Origin: Pelomyxa schiedti
Taxonomy: Eukaryota > Evosea > Pelobiontida > Pelomyxidae
Reading direction: 5' to 3'
Length of the DNA stretch: 64,000 nt
Assembly: GCA_020536535.1 (NCBI GenBank)
Contig: JAHLWZ010000590.1
Location: forward strand, 800-64,799
Both the position numbers and the translations under genes were made by a program. How positions within the stretch are numbered: the first letter of the stretch is position 1; each line of letters starts with the position of its first letter. The notes under the pieces were generated by a model. That model was not told the DNA's origin. It saw only the letters and a list, made by a program, of their open reading frames with translations, and did no database searches. Positions 11,796 through 22,500 of this stretch are shown here, in pieces.

Positions 11796-11805
11796 TTTTT
11801 TTTTT
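11796..11805 (+). terminator. T10 run, possible RNA polymerase III terminator
   Basis: Ten consecutive T follow the 5' half of the candidate permuted tRNA by about 40 bases. This is where a Pol III transcript carrying both halves would be expected to end. T runs are common in this genome's introns, so the run alone is weak evidence. Confidence 0.4.
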
Positions 11806-11876
11806 CCTCTCCAGAGAACCGGTTCTTAGAAATCAGCAACGCAACGCAATGCAATAACAACGAAACGAAAGAGCAC

Positions 11877-12528
11877 AATAACTGCTACATCAACTAGTAC
11901 AGCCAACACTAGCAGAACGCGAAGGACGGGAGTGGGTGGTTGCTTCACTGAAGCAACTCTTCGACCATCATTGGAGGGCACAAGCCACGCACCTAGGGCG
12001 AGTGCTTGATGATGGGTTCTCAGATCAAGAGTCAATAATTATTGGACAAAACAACCTAGAAGATCTAAAGAAAAGAAACCACAGTAAGCCGCGAATCCAA
12101 AAACATATAGACGCACGGCAATAAGGGGATTTCATTTATGGTGTAGCTTGAAGATAAATGCAAACCTTTACTGCCACCGAATGACTTGCCACGTTCCTTT
12201 TTTTTGTTAATGACCACGTTGCGTTTGATTTTGAGGTTCCTTGACAACTTGTAGCGCGCAACTTGTTGTTGTTGTGTAACTCTTGTGCGCGTTTCACAGT
12301 GGATTTCTTTTGATTTGTCGAGTTCCAATAAATCCTTGTTCGTTCTCAGAACCTCGTTGTGGAAAAAGAACAGAAAGGCCCGAGGAAGGTTCAAGGAACT
12401 TTCAGAAATACGCGTCATCTGTACTCCAAGGCCTTTTTAAGTGTCCTCGGCGTTTTGCACAACTTGTTGAAAAAACACTTCTGTCTAGGAACGCAACAAA
12501 AATAAAAGCAAACAGAACATTCTATTCC
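11877..12528. other. unresolved stretch with competing open frames
   Basis: A + strand frame (about 11877-12124) encodes a charged, plausible peptide with VLDDGFSDQESIIIGQNN but lacks an ATG and ends in TAA. A minus-strand frame (12065-12418, nominal ATG) encodes a Lys/Arg-rich peptide. They overlap slightly, neither shows a known domain, and no splice pair connects either to a neighbour. One may be a small or decayed gene. Confidence 0.3.
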
Positions 12529-14198
12529 ATGGCAACACAGATGTATGGAGACGTCGCAGCCATTACAGGAGAGGCACGCTTTGAGTGCGCAGACGCTGTG
12601 ACCGTGCGCATTGCTGCTGGTGAAGGACGCTGGTTGAACGTGGGTGTTCCAACTCTCCTTCTTTCGTTTTTGTTCTGTCAGTGCCGTGCTGTTGATTGAT
12701 GTTTGTTGTTTTGTGTGCACACCCCACCCTTTGCCTTTTTTTTTCCCTTGTGTGTTGTAGTCTCTTCTGGAATTTAATCGTTGTCAACAATAACAGATTA
12801 TCAGTGCCACTTACGGAGGGGCAAATCCAAATAGGGATGTAACTGAAGCCATACGTAACCTCGTCGTCGACGAATCTTGGATCCATGTGGAAGGCGGAAT
12901 TCACACCCGCATTGGAGACCCTGAACCAGGAGTTCCAAAGAGATTGGTCATTAATTACAAGTTCCTGCCCATTGAAAGTGAGATGAAAGTCTTCAGGTGC
13001 CACGACGGTGAGACTGTAGACATTACTCCACCAGAAAACTATATCCTCCATGTACAAAGTTTCCAAAGAAACTCTCTTGAACTAACATGAACACCTCAGA
13101 TTCTCCATGCTACATATGGCGGGGGGTTTCCAAAGCGCCAAGTCACATCCAAAGTAGCTGCTCTGGTCACTGGTACTGGCATCCACGTCACTGGCGGCAT
13201 ACATACACGCATTGGAGACCCTGAGCCAGGCGTTCCCAAGACTCTGGTAATTTTCTACAAGTTCGTGGTATCAAGGAAGAAGTTCTTGTTCTTCGGATGC
13301 GCAGATGCCGAGCCTGTTTGCATTGTTGCTCCATCTGGATATACACTCAATGTTAGCTGTTCCCTCCGTTTTTGTTTTTCCAATGTGCGATTCACTCACT
13401 CTGTCACAGGTCGTTGAGTCCACTTATGGAGGTGATGAACCAAATCGTGACGTTACGGCCTCAGTCCGAGCTTTGGTACACAATAGCACCGAGATTCGCG
13501 CCGAGCACGGGGGCATTCACCTTCTAATTGGAGACCCCGAGTTCGGCGTTCCCAAGACCTTCAACGTCACTTATAAATTCCTTCCTGATGGACGCTCCCA
13601 CGAGGAAATGGAATTCCACTGCGTCGACGGCGAACCAGTGCACATCCACGCGCCTCAAGGGAAGGGCCTCCAGGTACATTCATTCCTCGTTCTTCGTTTG
13701 GTGTCTCCAACAAACAACATGTACAGATCACCAACGCCACATATGGCGGAAACAATCCATCCCACGACGTCACTGACCTGGTATACGCCATCGTCCAGCA
13801 CAACGACTCCATTGATGTTGATGGTGGAATTCACACCCAAATTGGTGACCCAGAGCCCGGCGTTCCTAAGAAGTTCGTACTCCATTACAAGTTTGTAGCA
13901 CTGCCGCTAGAAGCAGCATTCACTTGCGGTGACTTTGAACCTGTTCACATTGCTGCCCCGCATGGCTATTCCCTTCAGGTTCACTTCCTTTGTTTCCTTT
14001 CCCTACGGTGACCCAAATCAGATTGCACGGGCAACCTATGGTGGGCACAATCCCCAGCGTGATGTCACTGATAAAGTGTCTGCACTGGTTTCTTCGGGGG
14101 CAATCAATGTTGATGGTGGAATTCATACCCAAATTGGGGACCCTGAGCCAGGAGTAGGCAAGAGGCTCGAAATTCTTTACGCATTCGTTCACTTATGA
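12529..14198 (+). CDS. tandem-repeat protein, DNAJC11 C-terminal (DUF3395)-like repeats (436 aa)
   Basis: Six exons: 12529-12639, 12797-13051, 13100-13351, 13410-13673, 13727-13978 and 14022-14198, all phase 0. Each internal exon is one repeat of 84-88 residues beginning with a TYGG-type motif and carrying DVT, GGIH, GDPEPGV.K, a YKF-type strand and a Cys-X-D/E-P-V-like end. The first exon encodes only the repeat's C-terminal part, and the last ends inside a repeat (about 4.5 repeats in all). The pattern resembles the C-terminal DUF3395 domain of DNAJC11 (small residue, YG, DVT, GDP, K-L-Y-F), here without a J domain. The function is unknown, and a beta-rich fold is likely. There is no signal peptide or membrane segment. 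Confidence 0.75.
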
Positions 14199-14332
14199 AA
14201 ACACTATTGAAAGCACAACAAAAAGGATTTGTGTTGTCCCAACTCGTGCATTTATTTTCAGAGGCGTGGGTTTTAAATGGAAAGAGCAAAAAAAAATCTC
14301 CTACGTTTGAATCAAAATTTTTCTGTTTACTA

Positions 14333-15984
14333 TTACACAAAATAACGGGCACTCCAGTCCGGCTCTCTGAATATTGACCTCTCAGTTACCTTGCGGCACA
14401 CGCTGTCAAACACCGTCTCAGGGCTTGGAACATGCCTAATGATGTCATTCAGCAAGCCGAACTTGATTAGCTGGTGGGGATCAATGTTTTGTGCTCGAAA
14501 TACACTCGTATCTCGTGAGAAATTAACACCAGGTCTCAGTCTAGCATACCTTAGATTGTTGGTTAGATTTGTATTTTGTATTTTGTATTTTACTGTGCGA
14601 ATATGGCACTAAATCTTGGAGGGCTGTCGGGCACTGCCGCAACGTAACGGACACATTCTTCCTGCAGTTCAGTATTTGTTGCTAAGATGTGTATACGTGG
14701 AGTAACACAGAAGTGATGTGCAAAGTGATAGACCTCTTTTGTCAAAAGAGATATTAGAGGGAAAAAGTTTTTGAATTGTGAGTGGAAATGATAGGGCTAC
14801 CAGTTATTCCTACATGGTTTTCGGCGATAAGTTCATCAAGGTATTTCTGCACAGTAGGCAAATCTAAACCAGACATTGCAGAAATTTTTTTCACATGGTT
14901 CAGTCCGTCTGTAATGTAGGGAAGTAGTTGACGGACTGGCAGGGAAAAGGATTGAATGCTTTCCATAAGTTCCGTAGGTTTGAAACAAAATGGAATCTAT
15001 TACAGAAAAGAAGTGAGCGAAATCAAAAGAAAAGCAATCATGTAAAAGTAAAGCACACTTGTTCAAGGTACTGTGGCTGTATTTGAACTGGTTGAGCAAG
15101 TTTCAGTGTTGTTGGTGGTATTCCCCCAAGCTGCAGTGTACACACTCCGTTATTATTTAGTTCTTCTAAGACTTGATTTAGCAATCTACTCGTTTTGTTG
15201 GTTATCAAGGAGAGAACAATTCATTACTTGGGTAGTGTGGCCTTGGTATCTGCTTTCGACAAGAAGCTTGCATCCTGCTCAGCTTGGAGCAAGTAATTAT
15301 TCAAAGTCTTCACAATGTCATCATATTGAACAGACTTGTCCCAAGGAACACAATCCGGCAGTACAAATATTACATTGAACAACAAAGCATTCCTTCCAAG
15401 AATTAAAAACTGGAACAACTTCTCACACTACCCAAAAACCAAATAACTGGAACCAAAAAAAAAAAAAAAGTAAACAGTATATTACATAAGCAGGCCTACC
15501 ATCATGAATACATACGTATTTCAAGTAACAAACAAATGCGCCCCAAAACCAACCTGGAATACTTTGACTTGGCGATTAGAATAGGGAACCCAGTGAGCTT
15601 CCTGCCCCTCGTGTCGACGATGCCCACGTTGGTCCCGCACAGCGCGTCCTTGGGTATCACGTACTTTGACACGGCCATGAACTCGTCGCGGCTCATGAAG
15701 CCCTCGGGAGCCTGGTGCACAACCAGGGGCCCCAGTGCGTTGTCGAACTCGCAGTAGGCCACGCACGACAGCGTCCCGTAATACATGCCGCCCCCGCCGC
15801 CGCCGACGCCGACGCCCCCGCTGCCGCTGCGGCTCGCGCTCGCGCTCCCGCCACCCCCGCTCCCGTTGCTGTTACTGCGGCCGATGGCGGATGCCGGGCT
15901 GTTGCGGCTGCTGTTGGTGCTGGGAGACCGTGTCGTGGTGGTGGCTGTTGGTGTTGTGCTGGTTGAAAGGTCGGCGTCGTCCAT
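14333..15984 (-). CDS. NPRL2: NPRL2, GATOR1 complex subunit
   Basis: After an Ala/Gly/Ser/Thr-rich N-terminal extension of about 75 residues, the longin-like domain of NPRL2 is recognisable: VAYCEFDNALGPLVVHQAP, SRDEFMAVSKYVIPKD, KLTGFPILI, then across an intron RNALLFNVIFVLPDC and the following helix (SFLSKAD). The middle contains SLPVRQLLPYITDGLNHVKKIS, matching the winged-helix region. The C-terminal part contains IDPHQLIKFGLLNDIIRHV. The reading ends at 14333, a little short of animal NPRL2. Family role: with NPRL3 and DEPDC5 it forms GATOR1, a GAP for Rag GTPases that restrains TORC1 when amino acids are scarce, at the lysosome. Introns are GT-AG; one carries a T15 tract. Confidence 0.9.
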
Positions 15985-16216
15985 CCGGATCGATTAATTC
16001 GAGGTTTGCACCGAAAAGTATCACGGACTGAACTGACTTGTGTGCTGCTGGCCGAAGAAAAACTCCAGACCACACAATGAAGTCATAGCTCTTAATGCCT
16101 CCCAGCATCTGAGAAGCAGGCGCACAGAAATGGACTCCTCGGAATCAGGAGAAGGGTATCGGTGATTTTTCCCAACTTCTTCTGAAACATCAAGTGGCAC
16201 CACTAAAAAGGGGTGG

Positions 16217-18952
16217 ATGGCGTCCACAACGAACTTGCCAGGCACTACGACGACACCTACTTCTGCGATCCACACTGGTGGCCGCCCACCGGTTTGTTCT
16301 GAACATCTTCTTATGCTCTCTTCTTTGGCTCATGTCGATTCACTGTGAATGTATCACAGACTTTTGTGTGCCACATCTGCGGGGGCGTACTCGTTGATCC
16401 CGTGACGTTTCCCGTGTGCCTCCACAGTGTGTGCCTCGTTTGTGCCGAGAAAAAGTTGGCCGGTGACCCTTCGCTCGGGGTAACTGGATGTTTGGTTTCT
16501 CCCTCCAAAAAAAACACATGTTCAGGAGATCGAGTGTGGATTCGGGTGTGGAACGGCACTCAAGTCGACGTCGCTGACTGTCAACGTGGACCTGAGATCG
16601 GTCATTGGTGGCGCAAGGCTCTTGTCGGATCATAGAACACAAACTCCAACGAACGGTGAGGGTGCACGTGGCACCAGAGAGGGGGACCTCTGCAGTCTGT
16701 GTAAAGTTAGGCCTGCATCATTCAAGTGTGAAACTTGTGGATTGGTTTGTATCTCTCTCTCTCTCTTTTTTTTTTTTTTTTTTTTCAGATTTTTAAAAGT
16801 CATTTGTGTCCAGCTGTGCTCGAAACATTTGAACAAATTGCATTCAATGCCAGCATTCAAGGCACATGTAGTTGTTGACTTGGGAATAAGTTCTGTAGAT
16901 ATCGGAGCCATCTCCCCCTCAAGGCACTGCATCCTCCACAAGAAAGAAATGGAACTGTTTTGCAAACAGTGCAATGAAATCATTTGTGAAAACTGTTGGG
17001 CTATTGGTGCTGTATGTTCCCCTCTTCTTCATTCTATGCAAATGATTGAATTGAGGATTAATTTAATAACCTGTAACTCACCCTTTTGTCACTCAGCATA
17101 GGAAACACGAGTGCATTGACATTTTTGAGGCGAGAAAGCTGCTTGTTCCACAAATTGGTTCGAAAAATGAAGCACTTCTTTCCAGTAGGAGGGCTGAATT
17201 GATGGTCCGCATTGTTATTTGTTGTATTCCAGGCTCTAACCACTCTCAAAACTTTTTTTTTTTTGTTAGACTTTCAGGTCACAGCTGGAAACAATCAAGG
17301 GGGAAACAGAGTCAGAAGAAAGGAATAGATGCAATGTGATCAAAGATACTGTTTGTTACCGTTCTTGTCCCCATTTTTTTAACGTCTCAATCAAGATCAC
17401 CCACTTGCACCAGTTATTGGAAGCAAAGCAGAAGGAACTATGCGACTTCGTTGAAAGGGAGCAACAAGTGAAAGTTCACAAATTAGAGGCGCAACGTAAA
17501 TCCATTAATGACCATATTTCAGTAGTTGAATGTGGCGTGTGTTATCCACCTGTCCTTCTTCCATTCTAAATATGATTGCAGATTTCATTTACTAATATGG
17601 CCAACCAAAGAGTGAGTGACAAAGATCCGTTTAGCTTTGTGAGTCTTGGAACTGTTGCCATACATGCAACGACCTTAGTGTCACAGTTCCCGAGTGGGAG
17701 TGCACTGGTTCCGAGTGCATCAGCGCGACTTGAAGAAGCGCCGCTTGACGGCAGTCACCTCGCGACAGCCATTAGGGACTTGACTCTTCTTCCGCCAGGT
17801 ATCTCCTAAAAACAGATACAGGCAATGTAACATAACCACAAATTAAATTAACAGCTGATGCATCACAAAGTAAGCTTGTGGAAGCTGATACAGGACCAAT
17901 ATTCATCCGCAAAGATACGACTGTTGTCGCAACAATACAAACTTGTGACAAAACAGGGAAGCCTTCTGCGTACACGTCAGAACTCACCTGTTCTTGTAAG
18001 GTATTTTCCTTTTTTCCAATTTTGCCCCCTGCCCACTCTTAATATACAAACGCACTGCCAAATGAGTAAACAGGCTTTTTTAGGGACCTGGGAATGAAGT
18101 GCCAGCGAAAATTTGGGTTGTGGAGAATCCAGAGAATAAGGGATCAGGCCACCTGATAGTGAGAATGACCCCGTGTGAGCATGGTGACTACACACTCACG
18201 GCACAAATCAATAACACCCACATCGTTGGGTCGCCTCTGACCATTTTCGTTGCTGATACTAAATCGTGTGTTCCTTCCAATCCTCCAAAACACTAACAAT
18301 GGTTCTCTTCCCTTCTTATAGAGCCTTCCCAGGCAGCAAGATACTCACAACACTCGAACTTGACAACAAGTTGCACGAGATGGTTGTTGATGCGGAGGGT
18401 GCCATGGGCCACAGGATGATAAATGCGAAGTGGCGGCTACTGTGGCGTGGATCAGACCACGGTTTCGCTGCTGCAAAGTTCCATGAACGGTGTGACAACG
18501 TAGCTCCAACAATCTCCATTATCACTGTATCACCAAATTGTATGTTTTCCTCACATAATGATTGATCCCAAGTACTAAAACACACAGATATATTTGGAGG
18601 ATACACAAACATTCCATATTGTAGCAGAGAGGGTGACATAGGAGGGTGTGGAGGACACACGTTTGTATACAGCCTTGTGTATTCCGGCACCAAAACAGGC
18701 ACAATCCAGAAATGCACCAACCACCGCTCATGCATCTACTTCCGCCCCGATTGGGGACCAACATATAATTGCAACGGCATCGACCTGGTCATTCATGACA
18801 ACTGCAACATACGTCCATTCAGCACCTCCGGCCTAGCGCTCAACAGTTGGGCTCAGCCGCCACCACCAAACGGCATTGACAAGTACGTTGCTGGCCTTCA
18901 CCGCTTCCTGGTATCTAACATAGAGGTCTGGACTCCTACTCAGAGAAGTTGA
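16217..18952 (+). CDS. RING / B-box / coiled-coil / filamin-repeat / TLDc protein
   Basis: The start exon (ATG 16217) joins over an intron to a RING finger (FVCHICGGVLVDPVTFPVC, LHSVCLVCAEKKL). Then come two B-box-like zinc motifs (CSLCKVRPASFKCETC; CILHKKEMELFCKQCNEIIC), a coiled-coil region (about 17100-17560) and a filamin-type immunoglobulin repeat (NPENKGSGHLIVRMTPCEHG, DYTLTAQINNTHIVGSPL). The C-terminal TLDc domain shows WRLLWRGSDHGFAAAKFHER, CDNVAPTISII, IFGGYTNIPY and a final IEVW strand. The first half is the TRIM-NHL/TRIM-filamin layout, and the TLDc end is an unusual addition. Probable cytosolic ubiquitin ligase or scaffold. Around ten short introns, one with a T18 tract. Domain order is clear, but individual exon ends are approximate. 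Confidence 0.8.
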
Positions 18953-19277
18953 GGGCACTACTCAAAAAAAAAAAAACAGAAAATGTTTGGCATTTTTTTT
19001 ATTATTGCTCAATACTAGAACTTTTTCTGATGAAGAAGCCAGGATCGTGCCACACGGAGACTGCTTGTAGATAATGTTCCTATAGCATGTTTTCCAAATC
19101 AAGAGAGAGCATCAGTCCACGATTGTGTGAGGGAAAAATGAAGCTAATCATTGCATAGTTGGCTTCCGCACCAGAGTCATTGGCAATGTAATAGTGGGAT
19201 GTCAATGATAATACTTCACACACAGCAAAAAAGAGCATTGGCTGGCCCATGATGTTATTGGTTTGGCGCACCAAAAA

Positions 19278-19721
19278 TCAGAAGTCATTGTACAGCAGGT
19301 CGTACTTTGGAATCTTTGACGGGTCAATTGGGCACGTGACGACGACTTTGCCACGAGAAGCTCCCCTGTACACGACTTCGACGAGGTCGATGAAGTCCTG
19401 CTTCTCGCGGAACGCGCCGATGAACTTGGTGTGGTCGTGGGTCCCATAATCGCACTTGATGTGCCTGCCGTCGAAGAAGAAGATCGTCGCGGGGTGCAGC
19501 GTGATGTCGAAGTAGCGCGTGTACACGGGCACGGCGTCGACGTCGACGGCGTACAAGCACGCCATGCGCTGCAGCGGCCGCACGCAGCGCAGGAGGACGT
19601 CGTCGAGCATCATGCACGTCGCGTCGTCGGACTTGCCGAACCGAAGCACCACTACTTTGCCCGCGGTCCCCCGTATCACTTGGTCTATCTCCCTCTTGGT
19701 GGTCAAGGCCGGTAGCTCCAT
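19278..19721 (-). CDS. TXNL4B: TXNL4B/Dim2-type spliceosomal thioredoxin-fold protein (147 aa)
   Basis: A single-exon gene of the Dim1 family. Near-identity blocks to animal TXNL4B run from start to end: [85 protein letters not shown] and [17 protein letters not shown]. Length equals the human protein (149 aa). The fold lacks the thioredoxin CXXC pair, as the family does. Dim1-family proteins act in the nucleus with U5 snRNP/tri-snRNP in pre-mRNA splicing, which fits an intron-rich genome. The coding sequence is GC-rich relative to its flanks and has no intron, unlike most neighbours. Downstream (18953-19277) no other gene is supported. Confidence 0.95.
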   Translation of the reverse strand: MELPALTTKREIDQVIRGTAGKVVVLRFGKSDDATCMMLDDVLLRCVRPLQRMACLYAVDVDAVPVYTRYFDITLHPATIFFFDGRHIKCDYGTHDHTKFIGAFREKQDFIDLVEVVYRGASRGKVVVTCPIDPSKIPKYDLLYNDF

Positions 19722-20058
19722 GTTGCTTTAACTTCAGATCAAAACTGATGAATCCCGGATTTGCTCCCTTGGGAGCAAGCAAAAAAAACGTCCCTCGCAT
19801 TGCGTTCCTCGGCTCTAACAAAGATAAACCCGGAGTTGGACTAAGCTTCCATTTCCTCCCAAAGGCGAGGGATCCTCAGAAGAGCGTCAACCCTCTGTGA
19901 TGGCGGCATATTATTATACTCGGATCCAGCAAGCTTGCGTCTGCATTCTTGTTACGTCGCGGGTGCGACGCCATGTCTACTCGTAGCCATCTGTCTTTTC
20001 TTTAGAAGAAAACCGATTGTAAATTCCAAGTAGGGAAAACAAGGAATTTCTTTTGTAA

Positions 20059-21383
20059 TTAGTGCCTTAGTGCGTCCGTTACGGCCCTGGCTCGTGCTGT
20101 CAGTTGTATCATCGCATTCAATAAAAGGTGTGAGTCCTCTTCACCCAGCTGCTGAAGTAAATTACTCTCCTGCTGAGCCACAGCTCTGACCTCTTTGGTT
20201 GCAACTTTCAACCTATTCAGGTCGGTTTGCATGCTGGATAGCAGACAGTAGCTCGCGGCGTTAGTCACACAGGCTGCCCCGCAACCAGCAGTTCCTCCCC
20301 ATGCAAGAACTAGGGCCCAGGCTGGGGGGTTGCATCCACAGGTCAGTACCAGCGATGTCGCTAGGAAAACAGCAGACAGAGTGGCGGTGATCTTGAGTGC
20401 GGCTTTTCTATCTGCAGTTTTCTTGTTAACAAGCTCAATCATAAGCCGAATTTTTTCAAGAAATTGGGTGAGGCTCTCTGCAATGGCATTGCATGTATTC
20501 ATAGTGACAGTGCGGAGTAGTCGATATCTCTCCCAGTCAGCATGCCGAATTGCTTGTATGATGCTTTCATTCTCCCTGCAGAGAAGTAGCCCCTTTTACT
20601 GACATAAATAACAGATAAAACCATTAAGTTTGCTCATTTTACCTTTCCCCTAATAATGGCCTTTGCCTCGTCGTATAGATCTGGTGACTTTGCCAAGGCA
20701 ATACGGAGAAATTCTGATATGGCCTCATAAAGGACGGTAACTCCCACTACAGCTATTAAGATAGGTACCAGATGAGTGAAGACTCTTGAAAGTAGCTGTT
20801 CACTAACATGAAAAGGCAATTGGAGGAAATCTAATATACATTGATAACTTCGTGGAGCATTTGTTGGTTACAGTGCGTTTTGCATAAGTCAAAGAGTTTT
20901 TGAAGTTTAAGCATGTCTTCTTTACTTAAACCATCCAACTCATGCAACGAAAACGCTTTGCGAAATGCTTCTTCAAATGCCCTCATCTCCTCAGTGGTTG
21001 CATCTAGGACCATATAAATAAGAAAGATAGAATGGATGCTAGAACTTACTTTCACTGGGGACTCTCAAGCCTATCCGAGATAAAGTTGAACTTGCATTCT
21101 TTTCATTCAGAAGCTCGGCTCTCAGCTGTGGCGTGGTGACCTCAGAAAAACTCGATGCTATAGTAATGACAGTCGTGAGTCCAGTGACTAATATTTCTTG
21201 CTTCTCTGCATCAGAGAGACTCTTCCACCAGCAAGACACTTTTGCAGCTACCTTCTGGGAGGTGCTGAACACATAAGCATAGAAAGTTTGGGACAATTCA
21301 ACAAGCTTGCTGGGCTGAAAAGCCTCTGAGTTGCGCAGATATTCAACAAAGAAGTTCTGTTCCCCTTCATTTGCTGCCGCCAT
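20059..21383 (-). CDS. unknown multi-exon membrane protein
   Basis: Four or more minus-strand exons are strongly protein-like and successive. The start exon (MAAANEGEQNFFVEYLRN) has a hydrophobic stretch near residue 75 (TGLTTVITIASSFSEV). A helical acidic exon follows (TTEEMRAFEEAFRKAFSLHE). The next has a clear membrane segment (LVPILIAVVGVTVLYEAI). The last has two further segments (ITATLSAVFLATSLVLT and PAWALVLAWGGTAGCGAA) and a coiled C-terminal end. No family was recognised. It is transcribed divergently from another unknown membrane protein whose ATG lies 156 bp away, which suggests a shared promoter and possibly a related role. Exon joins are approximate. Confidence 0.6.
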
Positions 21384-21538
21384 TTAAGTCAATTTTGAGG
21401 GAAATGAAAGGAAAACCTCAATTTTGAAATGACAGGGATCCAACTTGGTAGGAGGTAGAGAGTAACTTGGGCAACTTGTGAACCAATTTGGTACATTTTC
21501 GCTATTTATCCGGGATAAATCACAGCAATTTGTACAAG

Positions 21539-22286
21539 ATGCTAACTGGGCTACTTGTTATTTTATGTTGGATTCTAAGCCTCATTATCATCGTTCTCTA
21601 TATGGGTCCTGTGCGTGTTGTTGACAACCGTGACCCAATAGAGCGAATGATGGAACTATTGGATTCGATGTATGCAACGCAGGGGAGGCTAGCAGCTGCC
21701 AAGGGAGTTGCACTGAGAAAAACCCTTGCACTTTTATCATTAGATGTTGACACCTTTCTAATTCCTAGAAGTTTGTAAATGTGTGTTGTACTATTACTGT
21801 TAAATGTAACACACCACAGGTTGGAAAGAGTGCGTCACAGATATATTCTCTGCTGAGAGACAAAATGAGAAAAGAAGAATCCTTGCGCAGGCAATACAAA
21901 GAACAGATCTAGCACTCCAAGCGACGTACCTTACGTTGTCCCTTCAAAACACGGAAGTTGCTCAGAATCTTGCCAGCCGTAGGCTCCATGACCATCCAAT
22001 TGTGATCTTCAAGATTAATCGCCAAAGAGAGCTTCATGAGGAATCCCGGCAAATAGAGGCGCTGGCCTTTGAATTCCACGAGTTTACATCTGGACTAGTA
22101 GCTGATCACCACAGAGGGGACGCGGAGGTGCGACAAATCAAACAAGACCTCGACAGGTACTTGGAGCGCACCACGGCAAGTATTAATACCCTTCACGATC
22201 GGATACATCAGCATGGCTGCGAAGACATAATTTACGTGGGTCAGGGGCACCACTTGGCCTATCCTCGTCCTCTTCTGGTGCAATAA
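21539..22286 (+). CDS. unknown single-pass membrane protein with coiled coil
   Basis: Two exons join in frame across the intron starting at 21771 (GTTTGT donor), which lets the frame continue through CVTDIFSAERQNEKRR into the rest. An N-terminal hydrophobic segment (LLVILCWILSLIIIVLYMG) follows only four residues and fits a signal anchor. The remainder (about 220 residues) is strongly helical and heptad-like, ending with a short C-terminal tail after a Cys. Predicted type II orientation with a large coiled-coil domain in the lumen or outside. No family was recognised. It shares a short divergent promoter with the membrane protein at 20059-21383. Confidence 0.65.
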
Positions 22287-22500
22287 AATACTGAACTGCA
22301 TTATTTTCTCTTTCAAATTAAAATTGTCGTCGTCCCTTCTTCGATGAGGGGTGTCGTTTCAAAGCGGTCACTTTGCACTTTTCCTGAAAATAATCAAAAA
22401 TGGACTGGACAACAACATCAACTTCAACGAAGTCATCGCCATTTGATTATTTTATGCAGCCATTTTGATAAGAATACATACGCAAGGGGTGAAACTGGCC
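22287..22500. other. convergent intergenic segment with a stray minus-strand frame
   Basis: Between the coiled-coil membrane gene and PTEN the minus strand has an open frame (about 22345-22440) ending with a basic, nuclear-signal-like tail (KRHPSSKKGRRQF). It could be an alternative 3' exon of PTEN, but no donor connects it in frame. Nothing else is visible. Confidence 0.25.

Noticed and set aside
11137-11796. Long minus-strand open frame of 219 codons
   Set aside because: It starts in low-complexity repeats and runs antisense through the tRNA-like arms; the peptide near GRESNPDL is a familiar antisense shadow of a tRNA T arm.
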